NCBI RefSeq assembly: GCF_037975245.1
Contig: NC_092567.1
Span: 13,776,876-13,840,875, forward strand
DNA length: 64,000 bases
Direction: 5' to 3'
Source of the DNA: Apostichopus japonicus
Lineage: Eukaryota > Echinodermata > Holothuroidea > Aspidochirotida > Stichopodidae
Numbering within the stretch: position 1 is the first letter of the stretch; each line of letters starts with the position of its first letter. The notes beneath the pieces were generated by a model. It searched no databases. It was not told the origin of the DNA and saw only the letters and a program-made list of their open reading frames with translations. Made by a program: the position numbers and the translations under genes. This document shows positions 25,106 to 37,960 of this stretch, piece by piece.

Positions 25106-25199
25106 TCCACACAAACGCGCGCACACTCCGTCACCATCGCATAAATTGGCTACATTTTCACTTTTCTTTTCACTCTGATCACGAAAATAACGAACCAAC

Positions 25200-26020
25200 A
25201 AGAACCCTTTATTCAAGGTTCCATCTTTGATGTTAATTCAATGAAAACCTCATAAATAAGCAGCTCGTTGAGTGATTTTTACATTTCCTTCTTCCAACTG
25301 CGTAAGACGTTGGTAGGACCTTCTCATCTTTATATCCGCGGCGTATACCAGATAGCCAAAGCAACGGTAAGTAGTGAATACAATACCTACTCACTGGACT
25401 TCACGCTGTCCTATCGACCTTAACCCGAGACACACACACAAATATGCACATACCCCTCACACTCATGAATGTAGGATTACTTGTAGTTTCGCTTTCCTGA
25501 ATGCCAAATCACTAAATACTCTTGAAACTCTTGTTCTCGTTCTCTTGGTACAAAATAAATATTATTCAGACGTAAACCTCTGATCTTGCGATCACAAAGT
25601 TTATTTACACCTTAATGAAAATCAAAACTGATAATAAATTTGGTGATTATATTTGGTTTTCTCAAATATGACCATTTCCTTTATCCCACCGCGAATTCCA
25701 ACGAACGAGTTATTGTTTATTTGCGCGAGAGTCAAGTGGTAGCGTTTGTTTATTTGATAAAGCTTTAATCGAATCCTTTAAATGTTCAATTCCTCTGACG
25801 CATTAACACGTTTTATTATTATTTGCCAAAGAACAGTTGTACAACATGTTTCCGCTGCAATGACCCCACTGATCTTAACTATGGACTTCTTATTCAGTAT
25901 GGGTAATAAAAAGCAAGGGTTGGGGGAGGGGTGGACGTCGGGAAACAGTGACACTTTTCTATTCGTCAGAGGTATATTTGAAATGTGTATAATAGATAAA
26001 TCAAACTGTGTCTGGACCAG
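25200..26020. other. non-coding stretch
   Basis: No genes or repeats recognised beyond short CA-rich patches near 25430-25470. Confidence 0.45.
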
Positions 26021-26276
26021 CCAGCGGCGTTAAGGCAGGGCGTTGAAAGGGCGAGAGCATTACGGGGCCCTGGAGTCTCATGGGGCACCGGGTCCCAAAA
26101 AACCGGTGACCACAGCACATTAAGGTCAGGCTGACAAGTTTTAATATCACCAAGATTATATGGGAACCCATTCTCATTTCGGTAGTGCGGTCTAGCAGTT
26201 GCTCGCTCCGCTCGCTTTTGGGGCACCGTCATTATTCCTTGACCTCGGGCCCCAAATATAATCCTTATGCCACTGG
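26021..26276. mobile_element. MITE-like element of about 256 bp
   Basis: The left end CCAGCGGCGTTAAGG pairs with the right end, which reverse-complemented reads CCAGTGGCATAAGG, giving terminal inverted repeats of about 14 bp. GGGGCCC / GGGGCACC blocks and CTCGCTCCGCTCGC lie inside. There is no coding capacity. I could not find a clear target-site duplication, so the exact limits and superfamily (hAT-like by its CAGYGGCG start) are tentative. Confidence 0.55.
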
Positions 26277-26431
26277 GTTTTAGTGTGTAGCTTCTACACT
26301 GTGAGTAAACTTCCAAATTCATTTCTTGCAAACATATTTTCTCTGCTAAGTTATTGGACTCTTCGAACTTACATCGTCAAATACTGGCACCAATCGATCT
26401 CTGTCAATGAAAGGGACAAGAGAGCCCCACC

Positions 26432-26905
26432 CCGCCCCTTCAAGCACACACCCGCGTCCTCCCCCTCCAATCACACACCCGCGTCCTCCACCCTCCAATC
26501 AAACACCGGCGTCCTCCCCTCTAATCACACACCCGCATCCTCCCGCCTCCAATCACACACCCGCGTCCTCCACCCTCCAATCACACACCCGGGTCCCCCC
26601 TCTAATCACACACCCGCGTCCTCCCGCTCCAATCACACACCCGCGTCCTCCCCCTCTAATCACACACCTGCGTCCTCTCCCTCTAATCACACACCCGCGT
26701 CCTCCCCCCTAATCACACACCCGCGTTCTCCCCCTCTAATCACACACCCGCGTTTGCCCCCCTCTAATCACACACCCGCGTTCTCCCCCTCTAATCACAC
26801 ACCCGCGTTCTCCCCCTCTAATCACACACCCGCGTTCTCCCCATCTAATCACACACCCGCGTTTGCCCCCTCTTATCACACACTCGCGTTCTCCCCACCC
26901 ACACG
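26432..26905 (+). repeat. 27-bp minisatellite, C-rich
   Basis: Roughly 17 copies of a 27-bp unit around CTAATCACACACCCGCGTTC and TCCCCCT. Early units have CGTCCTC and later ones CGTTCTC or CGTTTGC. A long plus-strand frame (26283-27005) is only the repeat read as HTPAFSPSN units. It is not a gene. Confidence 0.95.
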
Positions 26906-27023
26906 CACACCCGAGACGTTTAAGGCAAAGGAACAAAATTGGATAAAATTCCTAACTAACAAATTAAGAACTTCAAAGACTATATCCCATCAAACCATCA
27001 GTTAGGAGATGTACCGCGCTCAC

Positions 27024-27097
27024 CTTACAACAACAACAACTGACAGTACAACGAACTTTAATCTGTCGAGACTCTCTTCTATTTTGAAATCTGCGGT
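27024..27097 (-). CDS. candidate minus-strand internal exon
   Basis: The acceptor CCGCCCCTCCTGTTGCAG, with a long pyrimidine tract, and the donor GTAAG/GTGAGC bound 74 bp. The phase-0 frame is open and gives an acidic start, then KFVVLSVVVVV, a membrane-like run. The frame that would follow a phase-1 donor is open too. No family match. The splice signals are better than average for this window, but coding nature is not shown. Confidence 0.3.
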
Positions 27098-27099
27098 CT

Positions 27100-29490
27100 G
27101 CAACAGGAGGGGCGGGATAAGGGTATTATCATGATGTCGGAAGCGCGACAGACCATACGAACGATATTGGATTTGTCTCTTGAGGTAGAAAGGGTGAAAC
27201 TTTCGAAAAGTGGGGTTGTATTTGATAAAGTCTTGCTCTATTTACATATTTTCTTAAGACGTTCTTTTAGTAAAATAATTATTTCAGTCGACTTCCGGGC
27301 ACTAAGATCGATACTCTACTCCGGATGTGTAGGTGTACTGAAAATTCTTCAATGACGCTCGGTACAGATGCCTAAAAATATTGCCAAATCAATATTTTAC
27401 TCCCTGCATCCGCCGCATCATGATAAGTTATTTACAAGGATAGTGAAAATTCAATAATTTATGTATAACATAGCAGAGATTCGGAATAGTTATGACGTCA
27501 CACGTGGCCACTTGTGGGTGCGTATCATGTTATTTGTCTATACTATAGCGGAGAGAACACAATTATGTTGTTTCCTTCAGACATACGTCAATGAAAGACT
27601 GAATGATAGTGGATTGACAGATTACAAATATCAATCCTTTAACACAACTTTGTAATGGGGCTTGTTCATAATTACATTGTGAAAATGGTGGTTTGTCCAC
27701 AAACTTACCACTGCAGTTCAATATCATACTTTATAATTCAGAATTAAAATCTCAATACGTGTTTGTTTATGATTTTTGGAAAACAAACTTCTGAAGCAGA
27801 TTCAATGTTTCTTATTCTTAATGCACTCTGACCAGGTGGGTTTAATGGAGAAAAGCGGTCGCAATCGAAAAAAAAACACATTTATTTTCTGTTGCCCTTA
27901 TGGCGCGAACGGTTTCCCGTAAAATCACTGCGACGGCCCATATCAGCATGTTCATTACACAAATGTATCCTATATATATACTCGTTTGGTCAACTTTTTT
28001 ACCCGAATGACACAATTTCGAATTGACCTAACATAGGCTTACCACGAAAGTGAAAGTAAGCCTAGCCTAACAGTCGCAAACAAAACAGATATATTTGATT
28101 GGCACATGGTCTGTTGAACGGGGCTTGCAAATTTTGATTGAAGTTTTAAGAATCTACGGACTCGTTAAAAAATCTGGCGAATTTTAATTCAGCTCAAAAT
28201 GTTTAATGACAGATAACTCAATAAAATATTGATGATTAATATGAAAATTGCATAGAACAATGTTATTTTTACTGAGGTTTTATAGGGCAGTAAGCTGAAA
28301 GGTTAAAAAGTTAAAATTTGGCAAACACACATTGAGACTTTAAGTGGGATGCTAAGGTAGAATAATAAATACAATTGTGACCAATTAATTAATCAACCCA
28401 CAGATACTAAATATTTATTTGCAAGATAACATTTTTTTTTGAGAGCAAGGCCTTGGCCGTTTCTTTCATCTCACAACGAAGATTCATTTCTCCTTGTTTA
28501 CACTATCCATATAAGTTGAATGTCCGAACATTTGAAGACGTAAGGAGTTAAACGAGGGCGCTATTTAAAAGTAGATCTCTAATCCACTTGCCCGATGACG
28601 CCACTTCGGCATCTATTTCTATTATGTTCATTGGGCATTGAAACCCCGGAGATGGTAAAGCGATTTGTTAGAGAGCTGGACCGTTCACGAGAGAGGAAAT
28701 CCAAACGCTTAGTATTCCTTCCCCCTTGTCTACCCCATTCAAGAATTATTCATAGTCAGTCACCGTGTGCCACTTTATTTTTGCATTTCACCATTGAATA
28801 TTAATACATTACAATAACTAAGACATCAGGATGTCTCTCTAATTACATGCATGTCACCACTAAACAACTGCGAAGTTTGCGTTAGTAAAATGAGAAACGG
28901 TTCCATTAGTTTCGCAACCGCCCATTATACCTGTTTCGTATAATACCAGCGGGTTCCTGAATATTTTGAGAATGATTGATTGAATATCACGTGCTTGGAT
29001 TGGTGACCCACTAAACCTCTCTGTCTGGACTGAAACTAGGAGCGCCATGACCGTATACTAATAAGAACTATATCGATTTCACTTACATAACACGACGAGG
29101 CTGTGGTCTAGGAAGCAAGTAATAATTCAACATATACAAGTAATGGCTTGCTAATTTACAGACTAAATAGGCCTAACGTTACAAAGAGACGTTGAAGCAC
29201 GCTGGTGTAACTGTTAGTTCCTTACAAATAGATGTCAAAGAGTGCTGCATTCTGATTCATATTTAGATTACAATAAGGTCTATAAGTAGGTCGAAACACA
29301 AGGATGGGCTAATAACTTCTTTTTTTTTGGGGGGGGGGGGCGTTAGGTTGAAAAGGGAAACGGTGTGTACCACACTCATGCATAACCTTGATCCGTGCCA
29401 TTACGACCCAATCACCTAATAGTTTTCAACGATTTTTAACGCAAGCTTTAGCCTTGCGAATCATGGAACAATGGCACGGTTTAAACATGC
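27100..29490. other. non-coding stretch
   Basis: Nothing assignable. A 99-bp phase 1-1 exon-like segment at 28931-29029 is noted under findings, and a G run lies at about 29330-29340. Confidence 0.4.
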
Positions 29491-29496
29491 TACAAT

Positions 29497-29865
29497 GATA
29501 CCTGGAAGTTAAGATGCTATACAATAACTGGGAGTTTAGATGCTATAACAATAACTCGGAGTTAAGATGCAGTAACAATACCTGGAAGTTAAGATGCTAT
29601 AACAGTACCTGGAAGTTTAGATGCTATAACAATACCTGGGAGTTTAGATGCTATAACAATACCTGGAAGTTAAGATGCTTTAACAGTACCTGGGAGTTTA
29701 GATGCTATAACAATACCTGGGAGTTTAGATGCTATAACAATACCTGGAAGTTTAGATGATATAACAATACCTGGAAGTTAAATGCTATAACAGTCCCTGG
29801 TAGTTTAGATGCTATAACAATACCTGGGAGTTTATATGCTATAACACTTCCTGGGACTGCCCAGC
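29497..29865 (+). repeat. 27-bp minisatellite, AT-rich
   Basis: About 13 copies of TACCTGGGAGTTTAGATGCT followed by ATAACAA, unrelated in sequence to the 27-bp array at 26.4 kb. Because 27 is a multiple of three, a plus-strand frame stays open and would read YNNTWEFRC repeats. I regard this as incidental. Confidence 0.95.
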
Positions 29866-32800
29866 AGTGTGATGTGTTAGTGCGTTACATTAATCAAGTT
29901 AACTAAATGATTCATATGTGTCTTTCATATTGAGTATATCCCTAAAATAGAGCTTTTAACCCAATAATAGTGCAATAGAAATCACTACGTACTCAGCATC
30001 AATTGACCATTCTAGCATATGTCCATAAAGAGCCTGCCCCTATGAGAGCAGTCTGCGTAGATTCAAAAACATTTATGTCATTATTCAAGAGAATTTGAGT
30101 ATTAGATGGAGAACCCGGAAAGGGAATGGTGGGCTACTCGGTACCTCGACTCAGTTAACGAACATCTGCTTGTAATTTACACAATAAAGAGGCTACACCC
30201 GTCAACTGACACTTAACATAAAACAGTTTGGCAATACTGCAAAATCAACAAGCAATGTTTGACATTTTACCAATCTAGCACAAACCTTATTTTATATCAA
30301 TTTTAACTACTGTTTGGTCGCTCGTTGAGATGAAAATATCATAACATTTGATAGTTAAAGGGGTAGCTCAACATTTGAATATCCTTCTTTCTTTCATAGT
30401 TTGGTATAGATGAGGAATGGTTTCATGGGATGGTTTTGCATTCTGTCCTGCAAAATCGAGTCCTTAAATGGATCGTCAATCAAATGAGAAGTCAAAATAC
30501 CTATACGTCAGGAGAACACCTAATATTTGTGGATCTGGTACGGGTAGTTTTACGGGTAGAAGAGGAAGATTAGTTATTTATTTACTTGTGGTCACGCAGG
30601 CTTGTTGTTCGTAATTTAGACATGACTTACTTCAGTCGAAGATGAAACCGAAACCATGATGCTCATCTTCCGAACTGAGGAATGTCAACCAGACCAGGGG
30701 AGGTTTTATTTTCCACAAAACTAAAATATAATGATGTAAATAAAGCTATAATTTGCATTACAATGCAGAAAATCGTCGGATAGCCGTGACAAGAAAACTA
30801 GGGTCACTTCCCTATTGCTAACTTTAAACGTGAAGTTTACCTTCCATTTGAGTGTTTTTTCATTACTTTCAAGGTGAACCTAAACAGTTTTGTTATTCTA
30901 AGTTTAGGTCATGTTAAAAAAGAACTTCAATATTTTAGAATCAGTACGGTATTGCTAATATCGGCCACATCTATCAAGGAAAATAAACAACGCAGTAAAA
31001 ACGGAAAATCAGTTGATGGTATTTAGTCTTGCTCGTCTTATCCAGTCTGTGTCAATCTATTTGGCAGCTCCATCGCATCAAGGTCATAATTTGGATTTTG
31101 CTTCTCCTTTAAGACAAATTTTATTTATTAGATCTAACAACGTAAATATGAAATGATGATGGCCTACACCACTTACGTTTGGTAAATCTTAGAAAACAAC
31201 TGTCAAGGCATAGTAGGGAAAATCATACAAACTTTATAGATCATATTCTTTCGTGACTGTTTTTTTTTTTTTTTAATATTGGGTGTTGTTACCATTGGTG
31301 AGGTGGGTCATACAGCTTTGAAAGAGGCTGAGGTAAGATGGGGTCACAGTCACATGGATGAGGTATGCAAACGGGCCTTTAGTATTATTTATAATTTCCC
31401 ACGCAATAACAGACAATGAGATCAGTTGTTTTCAACAAATATTAGTGAATCACGTTGACGAAGTCCTCCATCTTGTCAAAATAAACATACGTCTGGAGTA
31501 GGAGGGGAGAATTGTACCAACATCTCAACACCCCTACCAGACTACATAAACACCACGAAGAGCGATCTATGACTGGAATAAATCAACTAATGAGGAGGCT
31601 ACTAGGTAGATCATATGGAGCTATCAACCAGTGGAGATTCCGCATATACTTGTAATATGTTCTTTCCATTGGTGTGAATTTTAATGAGCTAATAATGACG
31701 TGACGAATCGTATGAATTAATCTGCATTTTATTTTTTTTCAATATTTCTGTTATGGTTTACCTCCTCTTTTCCTCTGCGACATTAACTTGAGAGGACTTA
31801 AAATGTTAATGGAACCTTCCGATTGTATCATCCATTTATTGAACATTTTAGGGCGTTAGACAAAGGAAGTTAATGGCAATATTTCGGGTTAAAACTTAAC
31901 TATGCCTTCACATCCCGTTAAACCACTTTGCTAACTAATAAGTGTGCCCACAATTAAGTCATAGTGCAATCATAGTTTCTTGGTTAGGATAACATTCCTG
32001 CCTATTGATATATGGTGTGAAAGAGTGTGGATCCCCATGGAGCGAGGGTTAGTACCGCCACAAATATTATCATTATTTGCATTAATTAACCTTCATTGCA
32101 GGACAGCAGCGCATGTAATACCAGTAGCGTGTTTGCCTACGCTGCGGGAACAGTCAAACGCCCCGTGGGTGCACCCCTGGAAACGGTTAACCTTCCCACT
32201 GATTTCCAAGATTGAACATGTCCGCCAACTTATTTGACATGACTTTTTTGGAAGATAGGCAAGAAAAATTGATTGATTAAATATTCGTCTACAACTACTA
32301 AGAACTAAATATCCGTCACAACACTTTTCTAAGTGATTATTCGACGCATTGCCATTGTCATTCATTATTTCCAAGAAGGTGTTGCACTCGAAATATCGTT
32401 ACTTATCAAATGAGTTGGCTTGCTACTCAGCGATGAAATTTCAATTAAAGGCACTTCGATCTGAGCACTTTGCAGATTCTTAATTTAATAGATAAAAATT
32501 GCTTTAGGCAGTTTAAACAAAGACCTACTATGGTTTCATTTTGGTCACAGTGCGTGCTACTGTACATACAATGCGAGTGACAGGCTGAAAGCTGATTGCA
32601 TACTTAGTCTGTAGTTACCTTCCATCTGTGCACACGTAAACAATGAAAGCCAAAATAACACATACTCTAAATTTTACTGCAGGAAGTTGAACATACATGA
32701 TTTATTATTCGCCAATATGCAGCTAACCTTCCTAAAAGAAAAAGTCAGAGCAACACGGACGACGCAATGCCTTGTTTTTCGCAATTCACAAGTGGGTTCG

Positions 32801-35066
32801 AGGTATTGCAAAACTGACCGAGCGGAGTGATCACATCAAAGGGGTAAGAGGGCATTTCTGGTGGGAGTGGGGAACACTGTTATTAGCTGGGAGTGCAGGG
32901 GTCGACAATGGGACAAAACGCTGGTAGGTGTCCAGGGGCTTCTGTAACATCAGAGGCGTAGGTAGGCATATCTAATATAGGTAGGATACTCTATTATTAG
33001 CTATTGGAGTTCTAAATAATAAGGTACTAACACTGACAATCTGCAGAACCTAAATATCATGTACGAATTGATACATACAACATGAATGTTGAAGCACATT
33101 GACTAAAGTGTTTCCAGTCTGATCCGTTAAGCTTCATTGACCTTTCTTCTATCATCAAGAAGCAAAGGTCCTTTCTCTCATGGGATGCGGTACAGAGGCG
33201 GATGGCGGGGGTACATATCCATCGTGAAATTCATATAAGTAATGATATTTGATATCTAGTATCTACAGTGTTTTCACAATATGACCTTCATTGATTTCTA
33301 GTGCCACATGTCAGTTTCACCTAAAAGCAAGATTGTTCTCAGGCAGGTACTATCTTACTAAGGAGAACTGAAGCCCGCTCTGGACTTCAACCAGGTCTTT
33401 AAATATATTCAGAGAAAATGAATTCCTCTTTCATGATTAAAAACTCCTTACGAGGGAGCAAGAAGTGTCTGAAAACTGTACTGCAGCTTCCGAGGGGTTT
33501 GCAGTCACAGCATTCGGTCTCGAAATCGCTCTACACCCCCCCCCCCCCTCCCCCTCGAAAAAATGATGTCTGTACGCCCTAGTAGTAGCATGGAGCTTTC
33601 CATAGTAGCATGCAGCTTTCCATTGTTTATAGTAATTTGGTTGCCAGTTTTGGATGATTAATCGGACTTGGCTTTTGACTGGATAGTTCTAGACGGCCTT
33701 TGATAATTTATTGTACCTATCCTGTGTATCCTATCCCATACAGTGCCTGTGGGTGATTTGAAGGTTCAGTTCGGAATGGTTTGGTCCTGTTCTACCTAAT
33801 TGTTTACGTGCGGTGGGTGGGGGGGGGGGGATGGGCTTACTCTGGAATGAATGTTTCGGCTGGAGGAGGGCGGGTATAGAATGTGGTTTGGATCAGTGAG
33901 GGTTTTCTTTATAGTGATTAGATGATGAAGGGTGTTTATGATGGTTTGGGTGGATGATGATGATGTTTTGGTAGGTGAAGGTATTTAGAGTTGTTTGCCT
34001 GGGTGCTGGTTTGTTTGACTGTGGGGTTCATTATGGATTGGTGGTGTATTGGTTCAAGGAACATTCTTTTGATGGATTTCAAGGAAGATTCTTTTGGTGT
34101 TCATGAAGGTTTTGATAGATGTAAGTGTTAAAGTGGTGCAATGGTTGGAAGGAAAGTTCCCTTTGGTAAAGAAGGGGGTGGGTGGGGCTGGATGGAGTGG
34201 GCGTGGTAAACCGGGGACCATATTGCCTAAAAGTATTTGTATGCATGCGTTACAAATACCCATATGTGTAAGACATCTCTTATAACTATATAATCTTTAG
34301 ACAGAACATTTTCAACTTTCCCGAAACCCTTCATTCATTCATTCATAAAGCCTCGTTCTACAACGAATCTCTTGGGATATCGTTATTATTAGTTACTGAA
34401 ATAGGGTTCAAAGTTCACGGGTATTTCGTTTAGGTTAACAAGCCGGTTATAATTAGAATGAAAGTTCGTTTCTGTCAAGATGATGAAATAGAGTCTAAAT
34501 GCGAAAATGGAATTCATAGCTCAAGCCCAGATAAATATGTTCTTTCTCAGAGTTGTGTAGTAGTAAATGTACCTTAATCAATTTGTGCAACAAAAACATG
34601 CTTTGACATCAACCGTTGCAGTTTCAACTTATCTGTTAACTAATTCGTTCCAATATGATGGGCACGTGTCATGCAGGATAAAGGGTCTCATATTGTATGA
34701 AGTATATGCAAATGATTGATGAATATTCAGATAATATCGATTTTGCGTCAAACAAAGAACACGATGACTTTCTGTTCCATTAGCAATGCACATCAGCAAT
34801 GCAAAATCCCATGCAACAAAACGTGAACGAGTTCATGCAGTGACCGAGCCTGTGCGACTAAAACGATTGAAATTGAGCAGGTTAAACAGAGGCATAAGGA
34901 GTGCTATAAGGAAAACTGTGAAAATGATTGAAACATCAGATGGATATAAGATTGGGCAATATAGAACGAAAAATAAATTGAATGTAATAAGAAAGAACGA
35001 AAATGATATGAAATTGAAATAATCATCAATAATATTTACTGAAGAAAAGTGGTGTTTTGAACTTAC
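29866..35066. other. non-coding stretch, possibly an intron of gene A
   Basis: It carries an exon candidate at 32619-32676, C or G runs at 33538 and 33822, and a G/T-rich patch at 33800-34040. Nothing else is recognised. Confidence 0.35.
32619..32676 (-). CDS. candidate minus-strand exon coding a membrane-like segment
   Basis: The acceptor TTCAACTTCCTGCAG and the donor GGAAG/GTAACT bound 58 bp. Only the phase-1 frame is open. It codes KFRVCVILAFIVYVCTDG, a plausible membrane-spanning run. The phase agrees with the donor of the gene A exon at 35067, which would put a membrane anchor right after the extracellular domain. This is inference only: the exon is short, its own donor is weak, and no homology supports it. 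Confidence 0.25.
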
Positions 35067-35717
35067 CACCGTCGGAGGCCAGTGAGATGATGGCCTTGCA
35101 TAAACCGCTGCCTACTCGACTAGTGTTCTCTAGCGGAACCCTATTTATTCCGATGTAAATACTATGTTCAATCTCACCCCTTGTGGGCCTTTGTCCGCTC
35201 AGGGTATAGAGGTATTGACTCTGTAATTGACCCCTCTGTGGCCCTCTATTATTCCATTTTAAAGATTCATCAGCTACTTCTAGTCTTAACTTGACACCTT
35301 CGGTTACAATGTCATCTATTATTCGTAGTAACTTTCCTCCATTAATGGATTCTCGGGCGTGGCCAGGCAGAGTATTACTATATACACGCATTTGGCGTTC
35401 CACGATTTGTGTCTCTGCACAATTTGTAGTAATACCGCCGCTACCCCCAAAACCATCGGCAGTTGCACAGTCGGCGATATCTAAAGTCCAGCCTTTAGGC
35501 GGCTCTTTGTAGTCTAACTTTATTCTTGCATTTGTATATGGACCCATATAATCGACCCTGATTACTGCTCGACCGGTACACCGCCCGTCTTGGGAAGGTT
35601 CGGGGTGTTCTATTATTCTAATGTAGTCACTCTCGCCCTGCACGATCCCGGTCCTTAAATCCAAAAGAACCTTCTCCCTGCCTGCCAAGTACTGACCGCG
35701 AAAAGGATGGCAAGAAA
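35067..35717 (-). CDS. gene A: exon 2, unidentified extracellular domain
   Basis: The longest non-repetitive open frame in the window. On the minus strand the exon starts after TTTTTTTTCGCACAG and ends at GACGGTG/GTAAGT, 651 bp, phase 1 at both ends, the usual arrangement of shuffled extracellular modules. The 217 residues contain five cysteines (in VSCHPF, GRCTGR, IADCAT, TTNCAE, GLCKAI), an N-glycosylation sequon (NTS) and the glycine-rich segment ADGFGGSGG. The composition is hydrophilic with alternating beta-like stretches and no membrane span. I do not recognise the family. The glycine-rich WTLDIADC..GFGGSGG segment looks like a beta-sandwich or lectin-like fold, but that is a guess. Upstream it pairs in phase with the signal-peptide exon ending at 49486; downstream exons are uncertain. 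Confidence 0.85.
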
Positions 35718-36224
35718 CTGTGCGAAAAAAAAGATGAAAATTAAAGATTATTAGCAAATTCAGTCATCGAAGAATTAATGTACAAATTTAACAACTAGGT
35801 GTTTTTCTCTACGCATTGTGGGACAATCTTTTTAAACAGACTCGACGAACATTATGTACGAGTGTTCCATTTTGTGCATAGGTCAGTAAACTTGGCTAAT
35901 ATAAGAACCGGTCCTATCCATATAAGTACATGAAATGAAAATCTTATTGAGGCTTGTAGAACCATGGTTGGATCAAAACAGGGAGAAAGATGAAACTTGC
36001 TTGCCATGTAAAGGGGAATGGAACACTGGTGATATAAGAAGCATCCACAAACAGCTATTTCATGTTATATTATCTTTGATTACAAAACCCAATCTCTGGT
36101 GACCTCGATTGATATTTTACCAAAAGTTAATGCATTGTTATTATGAATATCACGAACTTTGTTAAAGCTACAGTTGTAAATACCTAATATGTCATATAAA
36201 ATTACCAAAGCAGGTCTCTTCACT

Positions 36225-37960
36225 TCGATTGAGGGGTGTTCGTGGGTAAATTGAGGGGTGTTCGTTGGTAGAAAGAAGGATGGTCGTTGGTAGATTGAGG
36301 GGTGTTCGTTGGTAGATTGAGGGGTGTTCGTTGGTACACTGAGGGGTGTTCGTTGGTAGATCATTGAGGGGTGTTCGTTGGTAGATAGAAGGGTGCTTGT
36401 TGGTAGATTGAGGGGTGTTTGTTGGTAGATCGAGGGGTGTTCGTTGTAGATTGAGGGCTGTTCGTGGGTAAATTGAGGGGTGTTCGTTGGTAGAGCATTG
36501 AGGGGTGTTCGTTGGTAGATAGGGGGGTGCTTGTTGGTAGATTGAGGGGTGTTTGTTGGTAGATCGAGGGGTGTTCGTTGTAGATTGAGGGGTGTTCGTG
36601 GGTAAATTGAGGGGTGTTCGTTGGTAGAGCATTGAGGGGTGTTCGTGGGTAGAAAGAAGGATGTTCGTTGGTAGATTGAGGGGTGTTCGTTGGTAGATTG
36701 AGGGGTGTTCGTTGGTATATTGAGGGGTTTTCTTTGGTAGATCATTGAGGGGTGTTCGTGGGTAAATTGAGGGGTGTTCGTTGGTAGATCATTGAGGGGT
36801 GTTCGTTTGTAGATAGAGGGGTGCTTGTTGGTATATTGAGGGGTGTTCGTTGGTAGATTGAGGGGTGTTCGTTGGTATATTGAGGGGTGTTCGTTGGTAG
36901 ATCATTGAGGGGTGTTCGTTTGTAGATAGAGGGGTGCTTGTTGGTAGATTGAGGGGTGTTTGTTGGTAGATCGAGTGGTGTTCGTTTTAGATTGAGGGGT
37001 GTTCGTTGGTTTATTGAGGGGTGTTCGTTGGTAGATTGCGGGGTGCTTGTTGGTAGATTGAGGGATGTTTGTTGGTAGATCGAGGGGTGTTCGTTTGTAG
37101 ATTGAGGGTGTTCGTTGGTGTATTGAAGGGGGGTTCGTTGGTAGATTGAGGGGTGTTCGTTGGTAGATTGAGGGGTGTTCGTTGGTATATTGAGGGGTGT
37201 TCTTTGGTAGATCATTGAGGGGTGTTCGTGGGTAAATTGAGGTGTGTTCGTTGGTAGATCATTGAGAGGTGTTCGTGGGTAGAAAGAAGGATGTTCGTTG
37301 GTAGGTTGAGGGGTGTTCGTTGGTAGATTGAGGGGTGTTCGTTGGTATTTTGAGGGGTGTTCGTTGGTAGATCAATGAGGGATGTTCGTTTGTAGATAGA
37401 GGGGTGCTTGTTGGTAGATTGAGGGGTGTTTGTTGGTAGATCGAATGGTGTTCGTTGTAGATTGAGGGGTGTTCGTTGGTTTATTGAAGGGGTGTTCGTT
37501 GGTAGATTGCGGGGTGCTTGATGGTAGATTGAGGGGTGTTTGTTGGTAGATCGAGGGGTGTTCGTTTGTAGATTGAGGGTGTTCGTTGGTGTATTGAAGA
37601 GGGTTCGTTGGTAGATCGAAGGATGTTCGTTGGTAGATTGAGGAGTATTTGTTGGTTGATCGATGGGTGTTCGTTGGTAGATTGAGGGGTGTTAGATTGA
37701 GGGGTGTTCGTTGGTTTATTGAGGGGTGTTCGTTGGTTGATCAAGGGTTGATCAAGGGGTGTTCGTTGGTAGATTGAGGAGTGTTCGTTTATAGATTGAG
37801 GGGTGTTCGTTGGTAGATCGAGTGGTGCTTAGTTTGTAGATTGAGGGTCTGTTCGTTGGTTTATCGAGGGATGCTCGTTTATAGATTGAGGGGTGTTCGT
37901 TGGTAGATTGAGGGGTGTTCATTGGTAGATTAGGGGTGTTTGTTGTGATACAGGGGGTTA
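36225..37960 (+). repeat. 22-bp minisatellite, G-rich, with higher-order structure
   Basis: Many tens of copies of GAGGGGTGTTCGTTGGTAGA plus TT. Variants (AGATAGAGGGGTGCTTG, GGTAAATTGAG, GAGCATTGAG) recur in the same order. A block starting near 36900 is repeated near 37370, a period of about 470 bp, and a shorter period of about 134 bp is seen at 36381 / 36515. Minus-strand open frames reading TNTPQSTNEHPSIYQR repeats are by-products. Confidence 0.95.

Noticed and set aside
26283-27005. 240-codon plus-strand frame rich in HTPASSPSN
   Set aside because: It is the 27-bp C-rich minisatellite read in one frame; two other frames are also open over the array.
31975-32050. tRNA-Glu-like gene (GGTTAGGAT, ATTCCTG and GTGGATCCCCA)
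   Set aside because: The blocks are in roughly tRNA order, but no acceptor or anticodon stem pairs, and the B box is poor.
32102-32216. Plus-strand exon after CCTTCATTGCAG with frame containing GTVKRPVGAPLETVNLP
   Set aside because: The peptide looks coding-like, but the frame ends in a stop shortly after, no donor or upstream exon is visible, and the same DNA is open on the other strand.
36080-37744. Several long minus-strand frames with TNTPQSTNEHPSIYQR repeats
   Set aside because: They are translations of the 22-bp array; frame changes occur wherever unit length differs, which a real gene would not tolerate.
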